Below, piece by piece: positions 16,714 to 24,243 of a stretch of DNA of 36,942 bases. A program made the translations under genes and the position numbers. Position 1 is the stretch's first letter, and each line of letters opens with the position of its first letter. Origin of the DNA: Natronolimnohabitans sp. A-GB9 (GTDB lineage: Archaea; Halobacteriota; Halobacteria; Halobacteriales; Natrialbaceae). The stretch spans positions 1-36,942 of the forward strand of contig NZ_JAVDDV010000026.1 in NCBI RefSeq assembly GCF_030848565.1. Direction: 5' to 3'. Below the pieces are notes generated by a model. The model was not told the origin of the DNA. It did not search any database and saw nothing but the letters and a program-made list of their open reading frames with translations.

Positions 16714-18243
16714 ATGACCGAACCACGACCCCACGACACGACGGACGTCCTCGTCGTCGGCAGCGGCATCGCGGGCTGTGCGGCCGCGCTAGCTGCCGCA
16801 CGCGAGGGCGCAGAGGTACTGCTGGTGACCAAAGCAAAGCGTCCCGACGACGCCAGCACCGACTGGGCTCAGGGTGGGATCTCGACCACCCGCGGCGATC
16901 CCGACTCGCTGAAGCGGGACATCCTCGAGGCCAGCGACGGCACCGCCGATCCCGACGCCGTCGACGTCCTCGTCGAAAACGCCGACGACGCCGTCGAGGA
17001 CGTCCTCCTCGAGACACTCGGGATCGACTTCGACGAGACGGGCGAAGGCGAGTTCGACTACACGCGGGAGGCCGCCCACTCCGACTACCGCATTCTCCAC
17101 GTCGACGCCGCGACGGGCACCCACATCCTGCGGCCGTTTCTCAACTACGTCGACGGCCACGACCGGATCGAGGTGCGCCAGGATACGGCCGCACTCGAGT
17201 TGCTCACCCACGAGGGGCGCGTCCACGGCGTGCTGACCGACGGTGCGGAGACGGGGAAGCCGATCTACGCCGGCGCGACGGTCCTCGCCACCGGCGGGAT
17301 CGGCGCGCTCTACACCCGCTCGACGAACCCCGACGACGCGACCGGCGACGGCATCGCGATGGCCGCTCTCGCCGGGGCCGACGTCGCGGACCTCGAGTAC
17401 GTACAGTTCCATCCGACCGCCTACGCCGGTGAGGACCCCTTCCTGCTGTCGGAAGCGCTGCGCGGTGAAGGGGCCGTCCTCCGAAACGGGGACGGCGACC
17501 CGTTCATGGACGACTACCATCCACAGGGCGACCTCGCCCCGCGGGACGTCGTCGCCCGCGCCGTCGAGGCTGAACGCGAGGAGACCGGCGCGGTCGTCCT
17601 CGACGTCGGGACGCTCGAGGGCGAGTTCGAAGCCGACTACCCTGCCATCGCCGAGAAGTGTCGCGAACGCGGCGTCGAGGGCGAGGAGATTCCCGTCGCA
17701 CCCTGCCAGCACTTCCTGTGTGGCGGTATCGACGTCGACGACCGTGGCCGGACCACTCTCGATCGGCTCTACGCCGTCGGCGAGTGTGCCCGAACGGGCG
17801 TCCACGGCGCCAATCGGCTGGCGAGTACCAGCCTGCTCGAGGGGCTGGTCTGGGGGCTGCGGGCCGGCGAGGACGCCGTCGGCACGGAACCCGCAGTCGT
17901 CGAGGCATCCGAACTCCGCGACAGCGACCCCGACCTCCCCGAGCGTTTCGCCGCCGAGAAGTTCACCCGACTGCGACAAACGATGGACGAGTATCTCGGC
18001 CTCGAGCGCGATCCCGAAGCGATCGCCCGCGCCAGCGCCGTCCTCCGGCGGCTCAAGGGAGAAGTCGACGCCTACATCCGCACCCGGACGGCTCGTGACC
18101 TCTACGAACTGCGCAACGCAAGCGTCGTCGCCTTGCTGATCGCGCGTGCGGCGAGTGAGAATACCGACTCTACGGGCTGTCACTACGTCGTCGACGACGC
18201 CGACGAACCGACGGCGGAACCCGAACCCCCCGCCGACGACTGA
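16714..18243 (+). CDS. nadB: L-aspartate oxidase
   Basis: 509 residues. This FAD enzyme oxidises L-aspartate to iminoaspartate, the substrate of NadA. The N-terminal FAD-binding fold shows DVLVVGSGIAGCAAALAAAREGAEVLLVTK. The succinate dehydrogenase/fumarate reductase-type flavoprotein signatures follow: TDWAQGGIST, HPTAYAG, SEALRGEGAVLRNGDGDPFM, DLAPRDVVARA, CQHFLCGGIDVD and GVHGANRLASTSLLEGLVWG. The C-terminal helical domain (about 400-490) is complete. The acidic, Pro-rich last 15 residues are a haloarchaeal-type tail. Co-transcribed with nadA (4 bp gap) and nadC (2 bp gap). Confidence 0.96.
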   Translation: MTEPRPHDTTDVLVVGSGIAGCAAALAAAREGAEVLLVTKAKRPDDASTDWAQGGISTTRGDPDSLKRDILEASDGTADPDAVDVLVENADDAVEDVLLETLGIDFDETGEGEFDYTREAAHSDYRILHVDAATGTHILRPFLNYVDGHDRIEVRQDTAALELLTHEGRVHGVLTDGAETGKPIYAGATVLATGGIGALYTRSTNPDDATGDGIAMAALAGADVADLEYVQFHPTAYAGEDPFLLSEALRGEGAVLRNGDGDPFMDDYHPQGDLAPRDVVARAVEAEREETGAVVLDVGTLEGEFEADYPAIAEKCRERGVEGEEIPVAPCQHFLCGGIDVDDRGRTTLDRLYAVGECARTGVHGANRLASTSLLEGLVWGLRAGEDAVGTEPAVVEASELRDSDPDLPERFAAEKFTRLRQTMDEYLGLERDPEAIARASAVLRRLKGEVDAYIRTRTARDLYELRNASVVALLIARAASENTDSTGCHYVVDDADEPTAEPEPPADD

Positions 18244-18245
18244 CC

Positions 18246-19061
18246 ATGATCACCGACACGCAGATCGAACGCTGGCTCCGCGAGGACGTCGGCCACCACG
18301 ACGTCACGAATCAGGTCCCCGGCGAGACGACTGGCCGACTCGTCGCGAAGGAGGGAGGCGTCGTCGCCGGTCTCGAGGCCGCGACGGCCGTCTTCGACTA
18401 CCTCGGGGTCGACGTCACCGAGCGCCTCGACGACGGGACGACCGTCGAGTCGGGCGACGTGGTCCTCCGCGTCGAGGGGCCCGCACGCGAGGTCCTCCGG
18501 GGCGAACGCGTCGCCGTCAATCTCGCGGGCCACGCCGCCGGGATCGCGACTCAGACGAGCGACGCCGTCGACCGCGCCCGCACCGAAAGCGACGACGTCC
18601 GCGTCGCCGCGACCCGCAAAACCACACCCGGCCTGCGGGGCCTCGAGAAGCGCGCCGTCGTCGCCGGCGGCGGCGACACCCACCGGCTCGATCTCTCTCA
18701 CATGGTGATGGTCAAGGAGAACCACATCGAAGAACTCGGCCTCGAGGGGGCGATCGAGCACTTCCAGGCGCAGACGTCGTTCGCGACGAACGTCGACGTC
18801 GAGGTCGAGACCGTCGAGGACGCCCCGCGGGCGGCCGCGGCGGGCGCCGACGTCGTCCTCCTCGATAACATGACGCCCGAAGAGACGCGCGAGGCCGTCT
18901 CGCTGCTTGCGGAGTACGACGACGTGTTAGCCGAGGCCAGCGGCGGGATCACGGTCGAGACCGTCGCCGACTACGCCGCGACCGGCGTCGACGTCGTTTC
19001 GATGGGATCGCTGACTCACTCGGCGCCGTCGCTTGACCTCTCGTTTCGGACCGGCGAGTAG
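18246..19061 (+). CDS. nadC: Nicotinate-nucleotide pyrophosphorylase (carboxylating)
   Basis: 271 residues. NadC converts quinolinate and PRPP to nicotinate mononucleotide, CO2 and pyrophosphate. Visible: N-terminal WLREDVGHHDVTN, then GERVAVNLAGHAAGIATQT, VAATRKTTPGLRGLEKRAVVAGGGDTHRLDLSHMVMVKENHI (quinolinate/phosphate-binding Arg, His and Lys) and a C-terminal barrel with DVEVETVEDA, VVLLDNM, EASGGI and GVDVVSMGSLTHS. All active-site residues expected of the type II phosphoribosyltransferases are present. Last gene of the nad operon. Confidence 0.97.
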   Translation: MITDTQIERWLREDVGHHDVTNQVPGETTGRLVAKEGGVVAGLEAATAVFDYLGVDVTERLDDGTTVESGDVVLRVEGPAREVLRGERVAVNLAGHAAGIATQTSDAVDRARTESDDVRVAATRKTTPGLRGLEKRAVVAGGGDTHRLDLSHMVMVKENHIEELGLEGAIEHFQAQTSFATNVDVEVETVEDAPRAAAAGADVVLLDNMTPEETREAVSLLAEYDDVLAEASGGITVETVADYAATGVDVVSMGSLTHSAPSLDLSFRTGE

Positions 19062-19386
19062 CGCTCACGTCGTCGTCACTGATATCTCGCCGACCCTGTT
19101 TGGCGATCGGCGGGACAGCGCTCCAGCAGTCCGTCTCACTCGAACCACGAGAGCAACCGACCCCAACTCCAGACGACCAGGACAGCGACCGCGACGACGA
19201 GCAACGCGTACAGCGGCACCGCGTCGGCCGCGGGACCGTGTTCCGGCAGAAACGGAAGTGGGCTCGAGCGACGTAGTCGACGGAACGAGACGGAAGCGTC
19301 GTCCCAGACGGACTACTGGAAACCAGTCCCGGCACAACCCCGTCCCGGGCTGTGGTTGCGCCGGGAAATCGGTCCAGGGATCCGTA
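19062..19386. other. Intergenic stretch with a possible degraded small gene and a family 2 repeat
   Basis: On the minus strand a frame from about 19290 down to the stop at 19136-19138 reads ...PLPFLPEHGPAADAVPLYALL then a single hydrophobic helix and ...GRLLSWFE. This looks like a small haloarchaeal membrane protein, but no ATG, GTG or TTG lies at a suitable place, so I do not call it a gene. The right part holds a family 2 repeat. Confidence 0.4.
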
Positions 19387-19391
19387 TCAGC
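19308..19391. repeat. Family 2 palindromic repeat at the response-regulator 3' end
   Basis: The stem CCCGGCACAACC pairs with GGTTGCGCCGGG around a CCGTCCCGGGCTGT loop. Outer arms are GACGGACTACTGGA and a matching ...CCAGGGATCCGTATCAG. On the minus strand it begins TGATACGG at the stop codon (19387-19389) of the receiver-domain gene, the same stop-codon junction seen in family 1. Confidence 0.75.
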
Positions 19392-19854
19392 CGTCGTTGT
19401 GTTTGACGATCGCGAACCAAAACTCCTCGATCTCCTGGACGAACTCGATGAACTCCTCGGGTTCGACCGGCTTGCGGATGTACTCGTCCGCCTCGAGGTC
19501 GTGTGACTTGACGATTTCCTCGCCGACCGTCGAACTCGTGAGCACGACGACTGGAATCTCACACAGCGCGGGCTCGTTGTTCAGTTCGGCGAGGACCTCC
19601 ATCCCGCTCGTTCCTGGCAGTTGTGGCTCGAGCAGCACGATGTCCGGCTGGGGTGTGTCGTCGTATTCGCCGCGCTGGTAGACGAAATCGAGCGCGTCTT
19701 CGCCGTCGACGACGGCGTGGATCGTGTTCACGAGTTTCGCATCCCTGAAATTCTCCGTAAAGAGCCGGGTGTCCCCGGGGTTTGGCTCGACAAGTAAGAT
19801 ATCGACCGTTTCGCAACGGTCGTCGCTCGAGTCGGCTGCTGGCGTCATACCCAT
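19387..19854 (-). CDS. Receiver-domain protein with altered phosphorylation site
   Basis: 155 residues, a stand-alone Rcp1/CheY-type receiver domain. It resembles the haloarchaeal receivers that read LLVEDNPGD...PDLILLDLNLPG, but the phosphoacceptor position is Glu76 (PDIVLLEPQLPG) and the second acidic pocket residue is Pro24 (LLVEPNPGD). Thr106 (VVLTSS) and Lys128 (YIRKPV) are kept. Glu at the acceptor site could mimic the phosphorylated state, so it may act without a kinase. No output domain or neighbouring histidine kinase is present. A start two codons downstream (MTPAAD) is possible. Confidence 0.85.
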   Translation of the reverse strand: MGMTPAADSSDDRCETVDILLVEPNPGDTRLFTENFRDAKLVNTIHAVVDGEDALDFVYQRGEYDDTPQPDIVLLEPQLPGTSGMEVLAELNNEPALCEIPVVVLTSSTVGEEIVKSHDLEADEYIRKPVEPEEFIEFVQEIEEFWFAIVKHNDG

Positions 19855-19975
19855 ACATAAAGCCCCACGGGGAAAACAGCAACTCTCACATCAGCGAGAG
19901 GGTTCGAAAGTCGACAGTATCAACGCCGACGAATTGTCCGGTCAACTCGTCGCTCACGGACTATTCGAAATCCAC

Positions 19976-20034
19976 GAACGTAGTCGCCGCTCACGAGTTG
20001 TTCGCGGCGACATGCGAGGGTTGGGATTTGAACC
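19976..20034. repeat. Duplicated tRNA-Leu 3' end plus hairpin (copy 1)
   Basis: 59 bp identical to 20093-20151. It contains the last about 21 bases of the tRNA-Leu (T arm and acceptor strand, minus strand) followed by the hairpin GTCGCCGC/GCGGCGAC (13-base loop). The tRNA body is missing here, so this is a fragment. It looks like an attachment-site scar or a small tandem duplication; spacing between copies is 117 bp. Confidence 0.85.
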
Positions 20035-20092
20035 ACGCGAAGACGATCACCTCGCTTCGCTCGGTGCTGCGACTTCTCTGATTCAAATCCAA

Positions 20093-20151
20093 GAACGTAG
20101 TCGCCGCTCACGAGTTGTTCGCGGCGACATGCGAGGGTTGGGATTTGAACC
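20093..20151. repeat. tRNA-Leu 3' end plus hairpin (copy 2, in the intact tRNA)
   Basis: Second copy of the 59-bp repeat. Here the tRNA part belongs to the intact tRNA-Leu. The hairpin GTCGCCGC (20100-20107) / GCGGCGAC (20121-20128) begins 2-3 bases after the tRNA 3' end and may act in termination or 3' processing. Confidence 0.85.
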
Positions 20152-20213
20152 CAAGGACCCCTACGGGAGCGGGTCTTAAGCCCACCGCCGTTGGCCTGCT
20201 TGGCTACCCTCGC
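20130..20213 (-). tRNA. tRNA-Leu(TAA)
   Basis: 84 bases without an encoded CCA end. The acceptor stem GCGAGGG pairs with CCCTCGC, with discriminator A. The anticodon loop CTTAAGA gives anticodon TAA. The variable arm is long (CTCCCGTAGGGGT), as expected for a class II leucine tRNA. The T arm reads TTGGGTTCAAATCCCAA. No intron seen. The first 21 bases on the plus strand are duplicated 117 bp to the left. Confidence 0.96.
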
Positions 20214-20275
20214 TCAGAAGCGCAGTTAAATGTAGGGGCCCATTAGGAATGTGCGTTTCGATGTTGCCTCGAGGA

Positions 20276-20611
20276 CTACCAGTCGACGCTCAGCGTTCCG
20301 TCGCCGTGGGGATCGGGGGCGACCTCCTCGTCGGTTCGCCGGTCGACGACGTGGATACAGCCGTCGCCTTTCTTTGCCGGGCAGACGTCCGCCGCACGGA
20401 CGTTGTGCGCGAGGTCGTCCTCGTCGATGAAGTACGTCCGGGGCTGGGCGATGCCGGAATCGATTGACATCTCCCAGTTGTCACTGACCTCGGCGCATTT
20501 GCCCGCGCCGAAGCACTTGTTCGCCTCGAAGATGATCTTGTAGGGCTTTTCTTCGATCGGAGGCGCATCCGACGATCCGACGTCGCTCGCGTGCTGGATA
20601 CCGTCGCTCAT
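20276..20611 (-). CDS. Ferredoxin-like protein, probable 3Fe-4S type
   Basis: 111 residues. A single-cluster ferredoxin with C33-F-G-A-G-K-C39 and C77-P-A-K-K-G-D-G-C85. In [4Fe-4S] ferredoxins the first motif reads C-x2-C-x2-C; here the middle position is Ala36, which leaves three usual ligands and suggests a [3Fe-4S] cluster, or that C85 serves as a ligand. The N-terminal 20 residues are a polar extension. Probably an electron carrier in the cytoplasm for an oxidoreductase such as a P450. It does not overlap a partner gene. Confidence 0.8.
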   Translation of the reverse strand: MSDGIQHASDVGSSDAPPIEEKPYKIIFEANKCFGAGKCAEVSDNWEMSIDSGIAQPRTYFIDEDDLAHNVRAADVCPAKKGDGCIHVVDRRTDEEVAPDPHGDGTLSVDW

Positions 20612-20643
20612 TGGCAGGTGATTCGGCCGCGTCCCCTTTCACA

Positions 20644-21606
20644 TTACGGTCGGGAGGGGGTTTCGGCCGCCGACACCGGCGTCTTCGGCTCGGGGAGATC
20701 GTACGTGACGCCAGTCAGTTCGCTCGAGACCGCCCACAGCCGATGGGCCGTCTCGCGATCGTACGACCGATCCGAGGAGGCCAGGCGTTCGGGCGGACCG
20801 CGCATGTTTCCGAGCCCACCAGGCCCGTAGTAGGCGCCCCCCTCAGCGTCGGGCGCAGTGGCAGCGTACAGCGTCGGGAGCGCTCCGCGTTCGGGAGACT
20901 GGGCCAGCACGGCGTTCATGAGCCGGCGGGCGGCCGTCCGCAGCCACGTCCCCCGACCCTCGACGCCGCGAAACTGTAGTCGGGTGTCGGCATAACCCGG
21001 GTGGACGACGATGCTCTTGGCGTCGACGCCCGCGGTGAGAAAGCGACGCTCGAGGTCGTATGCAAAGAGAACGTTGGCGAGTTTCGACTGCGCGTAGGCG
21101 TCCCACCGGTCGTAGGACCGTTCGCCGTGGAGATCGTCGAAGTCGATCTCGCCGCGTTCGTGGAGGGCACTCGAGACGGTGACGACGCGTGCGGCGGGCC
21201 CCTCGAGTACCTGCTCGAGTACCAGGCCGGTCAGCGCGAAGTGGCCGAGGTGGTTGACCCCGAACTGGGTCTCGAACCCGTCGTCAGTCTCCCGGCGCGG
21301 GATCGCCATCGTTCCGGCGTTGTTCACGAGGACGTCGATCGGGTCGTCGAGGCGGTCGGCAAAGGCGTGGATCGACTCGAGACTCGCCAGGTCACAGGCC
21401 TCAACACGCAGGTCAGCGTCGGGAACGTCCTCGCGAACGTCGGCTGCGGCCCGTCGACCGCGGTCGGTGCGCCGACAGGCCATGACCACGCTGGCGCCGT
21501 TGCGCGCGAGTTCGCGGGTCGTCTCGAGACCGATCCCGCTGTTCGCTCCAGTGACGACGATCGTCCGCCCTTGCTGGTCGGGAACGTCGTCGGCCGTCCA
21601 GTCCAT
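20644..21606 (-). CDS. Short-chain dehydrogenase (retinol-dehydrogenase-like)
   Basis: 320 residues, a classical SDR of the WWOX/retinol dehydrogenase group. The Rossmann motif is TGANSGIG (19-26), with ACRRTDRGRRAA suggesting NADP preference. NNAGTM marks the active-site strand, Ser is in VTVSSALHE, and the catalytic pair is YAQSK. VVHPGYADTRLQ is the usual PG segment. The C-terminal extension is longer than in short SDRs. Substrate unknown. It lies 32 bp upstream of the ferredoxin gene on the same strand, so electron-transfer coupling is conceivable but not shown. Confidence 0.88.
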   Translation of the reverse strand: MDWTADDVPDQQGRTIVVTGANSGIGLETTRELARNGASVVMACRRTDRGRRAAADVREDVPDADLRVEACDLASLESIHAFADRLDDPIDVLVNNAGTMAIPRRETDDGFETQFGVNHLGHFALTGLVLEQVLEGPAARVVTVSSALHERGEIDFDDLHGERSYDRWDAYAQSKLANVLFAYDLERRFLTAGVDAKSIVVHPGYADTRLQFRGVEGRGTWLRTAARRLMNAVLAQSPERGALPTLYAATAPDAEGGAYYGPGGLGNMRGPPERLASSDRSYDRETAHRLWAVSSELTGVTYDLPEPKTPVSAAETPSRP

Positions 21607-21685
21607 ATCCGGACCCCAACGCCGACGATCCTAATACTAGCGTCCACCGGCTCGAGAACGACGGGTCGACGGACCGCTCGCGTCG

Positions 21686-22399
21686 TCAGGGTCGCTCCTC
21701 GAGGTCGGGAATGGCGTTTGCGACCTCCGCACGCTGCAGGTCGCGTTCGAAGAAGTCCCGTCGCTGGCGCATCGTCTCCTCGTCCCACTCCCACCACTCG
21801 AGTTCGAGGAGCCGTTCCCGGACGTCACGTGGGAACCGCCAGCCGATCCGTTCGGCCGGGACGCCGGCGACGATCGCGTACGGCTCGACGTCCTCGGTGA
21901 CGACCGAGCCGGCGCCGACGATGGCGCCGTCGCCGATCGTCACGCCGGAGAGGACCGTCACTCGCGTCCCGATCCAGACGTCGCTGCCGACCGTGATCGG
22001 CCCCTCCTCGGCCGGCGGAAGATCGCTATCGAGGACTTCCTCGTAGAAGCGGATCTGCTGGGATGGCTTCGACGTCTCGTGGTTCGTCTGCTGGAAACTC
22101 GTCCGTCTGGCGATCGCACAGTAGTTGCCGATCTCGACGTCGCCGATGAGATCGCAGTTTGGCTCGAGGTTCGTCCGCCTGCCGATCGTCACGTCGCCGC
22201 CGGCGACACAGCCGCGACTCAAGCGCGTGTACGGACCGAGATCGACCTGTCCCCGGAGTAGACACCCCATCGCGATGCGGGCCGAAGGCGCGATCTCGAG
22301 ATCTGCCGCGTCGAGATACCGGTTCGCCACTCCGTGGGTTACGGACGGATACCCCAGTACCGATAGCCCCCGTTCCAGCAGCGTTTCGGGTAACTCCAT
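21686..22399 (-). CDS. Hexapeptide-repeat acetyltransferase (CatB/xenobiotic type)
   Basis: 237 residues. Left-handed beta-helix repeats run from about 34 to 165 with the I/V-G-x-x pattern (VDLGPYTRLSRGCVAGGDVTIGRRTNLEPNCDLIGDVEIGNYCAIARR, later ITVGSDVWIGTRVTVLSGVTIGDGAIVGAGSVVTEDV). The sequence FQQTNHETSKPS includes the catalytic His of the CatB-like group. YAIVAGVPAERIGWRFP is the typical end of the helix. The C-terminal 50 residues form an acidic helix with Trp and Arg residues (EWWEWDEE). Likely O-acetylation of a sugar or polysaccharide with acetyl-CoA; substrate unknown. Confidence 0.85.
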   Translation of the reverse strand: MELPETLLERGLSVLGYPSVTHGVANRYLDAADLEIAPSARIAMGCLLRGQVDLGPYTRLSRGCVAGGDVTIGRRTNLEPNCDLIGDVEIGNYCAIARRTSFQQTNHETSKPSQQIRFYEEVLDSDLPPAEEGPITVGSDVWIGTRVTVLSGVTIGDGAIVGAGSVVTEDVEPYAIVAGVPAERIGWRFPRDVRERLLELEWWEWDEETMRQRRDFFERDLQRAEVANAIPDLEERP

Positions 22400-22548
22400 A
22401 CTGGAGCCTCGAGCGACTCCCTAAAAGCAATCTGTCAGCTACACTGCACAGTCAGGGCAACAAATTCCTGAAAGACGATACTACCGGTTTCAGTTGGCGG
22501 ATACAGGCCCGATAACGGAGACAACGCGACGTTATCGTGCCAAACGGA

Positions 22549-23067
22549 TCACTCGTAGTCGACCGAGACCGACTCGAGGACGACGTCCTCTTTCGGTCGG
22601 TCGTTGGCGTCGGTGTCGACGGAACCGATTTCGTGGACGACGTCCATGCCATCGGTGACCTTGCCGAAGACGGAGTGGCGGTCGTCTAAGTGTGGCTGGG
22701 CATCGAGCGTGATGAAAAACTGCGAGCCGTTGGTGTTCGGTCCGGAGTTGGCCATACTCAGGATGCCCTCGTCGTCGTGGCGCAGTTCCTCGTGGAACTC
22801 GTCGTCGAACTGGTAGCCGGGGCCGCCGCGACCGGTCTCGGTCGGGTCGCCACCCTGGATCATGAAGCCCTCGATGACGCGGTGGAACGCGACGTCGTCG
22901 TACAGCGGCTCGCCTTCGACCTCCTCGCCCGTCTCGGGGTCGGTCCAGGTCTTGCCGCCGGTCGCGAGGCCGACGAAGTTGTCGACGGTGCGCGGTGCGC
23001 GCTCGTCGTAGAGTTCGACCTCGATATCGCCTTTGTTCGTGTGGAGTGTCGCAGTAACGTCTCCCAT
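22549..23067 (-). CDS. Cyclophilin-type peptidyl-prolyl isomerase
   Basis: 172 residues, a complete single-domain cyclophilin that isomerises Xaa-Pro bonds in the cytoplasm. Visible: [51 protein letters not shown], the substrate-groove segment [17 protein letters not shown] and a C-terminal strand [11 protein letters not shown]. The catalytic Arg is in FHRVIEGF. It is divergent from the M14-type gene (start 23195), with 127 bp between them. Confidence 0.95.
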   Translation of the reverse strand: MGDVTATLHTNKGDIEVELYDERAPRTVDNFVGLATGGKTWTDPETGEEVEGEPLYDDVAFHRVIEGFMIQGGDPTETGRGGPGYQFDDEFHEELRHDDEGILSMANSGPNTNGSQFFITLDAQPHLDDRHSVFGKVTDGMDVVHEIGSVDTDANDRPKEDVVLESVSVDYE

Positions 23068-23194
23068 ACACCCCGAGACGGCGGGCCGACGGAAAACGAT
23101 AGTGGTCTCGAGTCACGACGGGCAGAGAGCAATGTGGAGACGAATGGCAGCAGGCGGCCGCAGGTACATACCGCGGGACGTAGAACATCGGGCT

Positions 23195-24166
23195 ATGACC
23201 GCCGGCACGCACACGGCCGACGACGTGGTGCTCGCACGACTGCCCTCGAGCGTCAATATCACGACGACGGTACATACCTATCGTGGCGCCGACGAGGGAC
23301 CGACGCTGTACGTGCAAGCGGCCCAGCACGGCCGCGAAATCAACGGTACCGAGACGCTCCGACGATTTCACGACCAGTTACCTCTCGAGGAACTCTCGGG
23401 AACGATCGTCGCGGTACCCGTCGCGAACCCGTTGACCTTCGATCTCGTCACGTATACCACGCCGGAGAAGCTCGACAGCGTCAACCCCAACATGAACCGG
23501 GTCTGGCCGGGCAACGAAGACGGGAGCCTCCACCAGCGGATGGCCGCGACGCTCTGGACGGAGATCGAGGCGGCCGACGCCATCGTCGACCTCCATACGG
23601 GGAGCCCCGACATGCTCCCCCACGTCGTCTATCGGGAGGGCGACGAAACCGCACGCGACCTCGCCGAAGCGTTCGGAACGGAGCTGTTACTCTCGGAGGA
23701 GGCCGACGACGACGCCGACGAGGAGTGGCACCGCCGCGGCTTCGCCGGCAAACTCCGCGTCGCCGCCGCCGAGGAGGGGATTCCGTCGATTACGCCCGAA
23801 CTCGCGTACAACAAGCAGATCCTCGAGGGCGCTGTCGAGATCGGCGTCGACGGTCTACTAAACGTCTGTCGACACCTCGGGATGCTTCCCGGCGAGATAC
23901 CCGACCACGATCAGACGATCGCCCGCAACCACCTCGGACAGGTTACCGCCGAGACGGGCGGCCTGTTCCGGCCGAAGCCGTCGCTCGAGGTCGGCCAGCG
24001 GATCGAGAACGGGACGTGGCTCGGAACGGTGTACGACCCGATGACCTACGAGCCGCTCCAGGAAGCGACGGCGGACCGCGACGGCATCCTCTATACGCTC
24101 ACCCAGGAGTCGACGGTCGTCGGCGGGGACAAACTCGCCAGCGTCGCGCTGCTCCGCGAAGAGTGA
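23195..24166 (+). CDS. Succinylglutamate desuccinylase/aspartoacylase-family hydrolase
   Basis: 323 residues from the ATG at 23195. A zinc carboxypeptidase-fold (M14-like) deacylase: H45-G-R-E48 supplies two zinc ligands (QAAQHGREINGTE) and His134 in IVDLHTGSPD the third. NPLTFDL, NPNMNRVWPG and PSITPELAYNK (catalytic Glu) follow the family. The C-terminal beta domain (about 230-320) begins GLFRPKPSLEVGQRIENGTWLGTVYD, like AstE/AspA proteins. It probably removes an acyl group from an N-acyl amino acid; substrate unknown. Cytoplasmic. Confidence 0.85.
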   Translation: MTAGTHTADDVVLARLPSSVNITTTVHTYRGADEGPTLYVQAAQHGREINGTETLRRFHDQLPLEELSGTIVAVPVANPLTFDLVTYTTPEKLDSVNPNMNRVWPGNEDGSLHQRMAATLWTEIEAADAIVDLHTGSPDMLPHVVYREGDETARDLAEAFGTELLLSEEADDDADEEWHRRGFAGKLRVAAAEEGIPSITPELAYNKQILEGAVEIGVDGLLNVCRHLGMLPGEIPDHDQTIARNHLGQVTAETGGLFRPKPSLEVGQRIENGTWLGTVYDPMTYEPLQEATADRDGILYTLTQESTVVGGDKLASVALLREE

Positions 24167-24243
24167 CCGACAGCGGATCCCGAGACGATCACGGAGACGA
24201 AGAACGTCGAAGCACCGACGGGACGTGACGACAGGAGACCGTA

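Noticed and set aside
19976-20151. CRISPR-like spaced direct repeats
   Set aside because: Only two copies; they contain tRNA sequence and a transcript-end hairpin, and no cas genes lie nearby.
19724-20179. Plus-strand frame through the tRNA-Leu and its duplicated fragment
   Set aside because: Its repeated peptide (RSRRSRVVRGDMRGLGFEP) is only the translation of the 59-bp tRNA repeat and hairpin.
22690-24228. 512-residue plus-strand frame across cyclophilin and M14 genes
   Set aside because: It overlaps two recognisable genes in other frames and has only Arg-rich low-complexity sequence.
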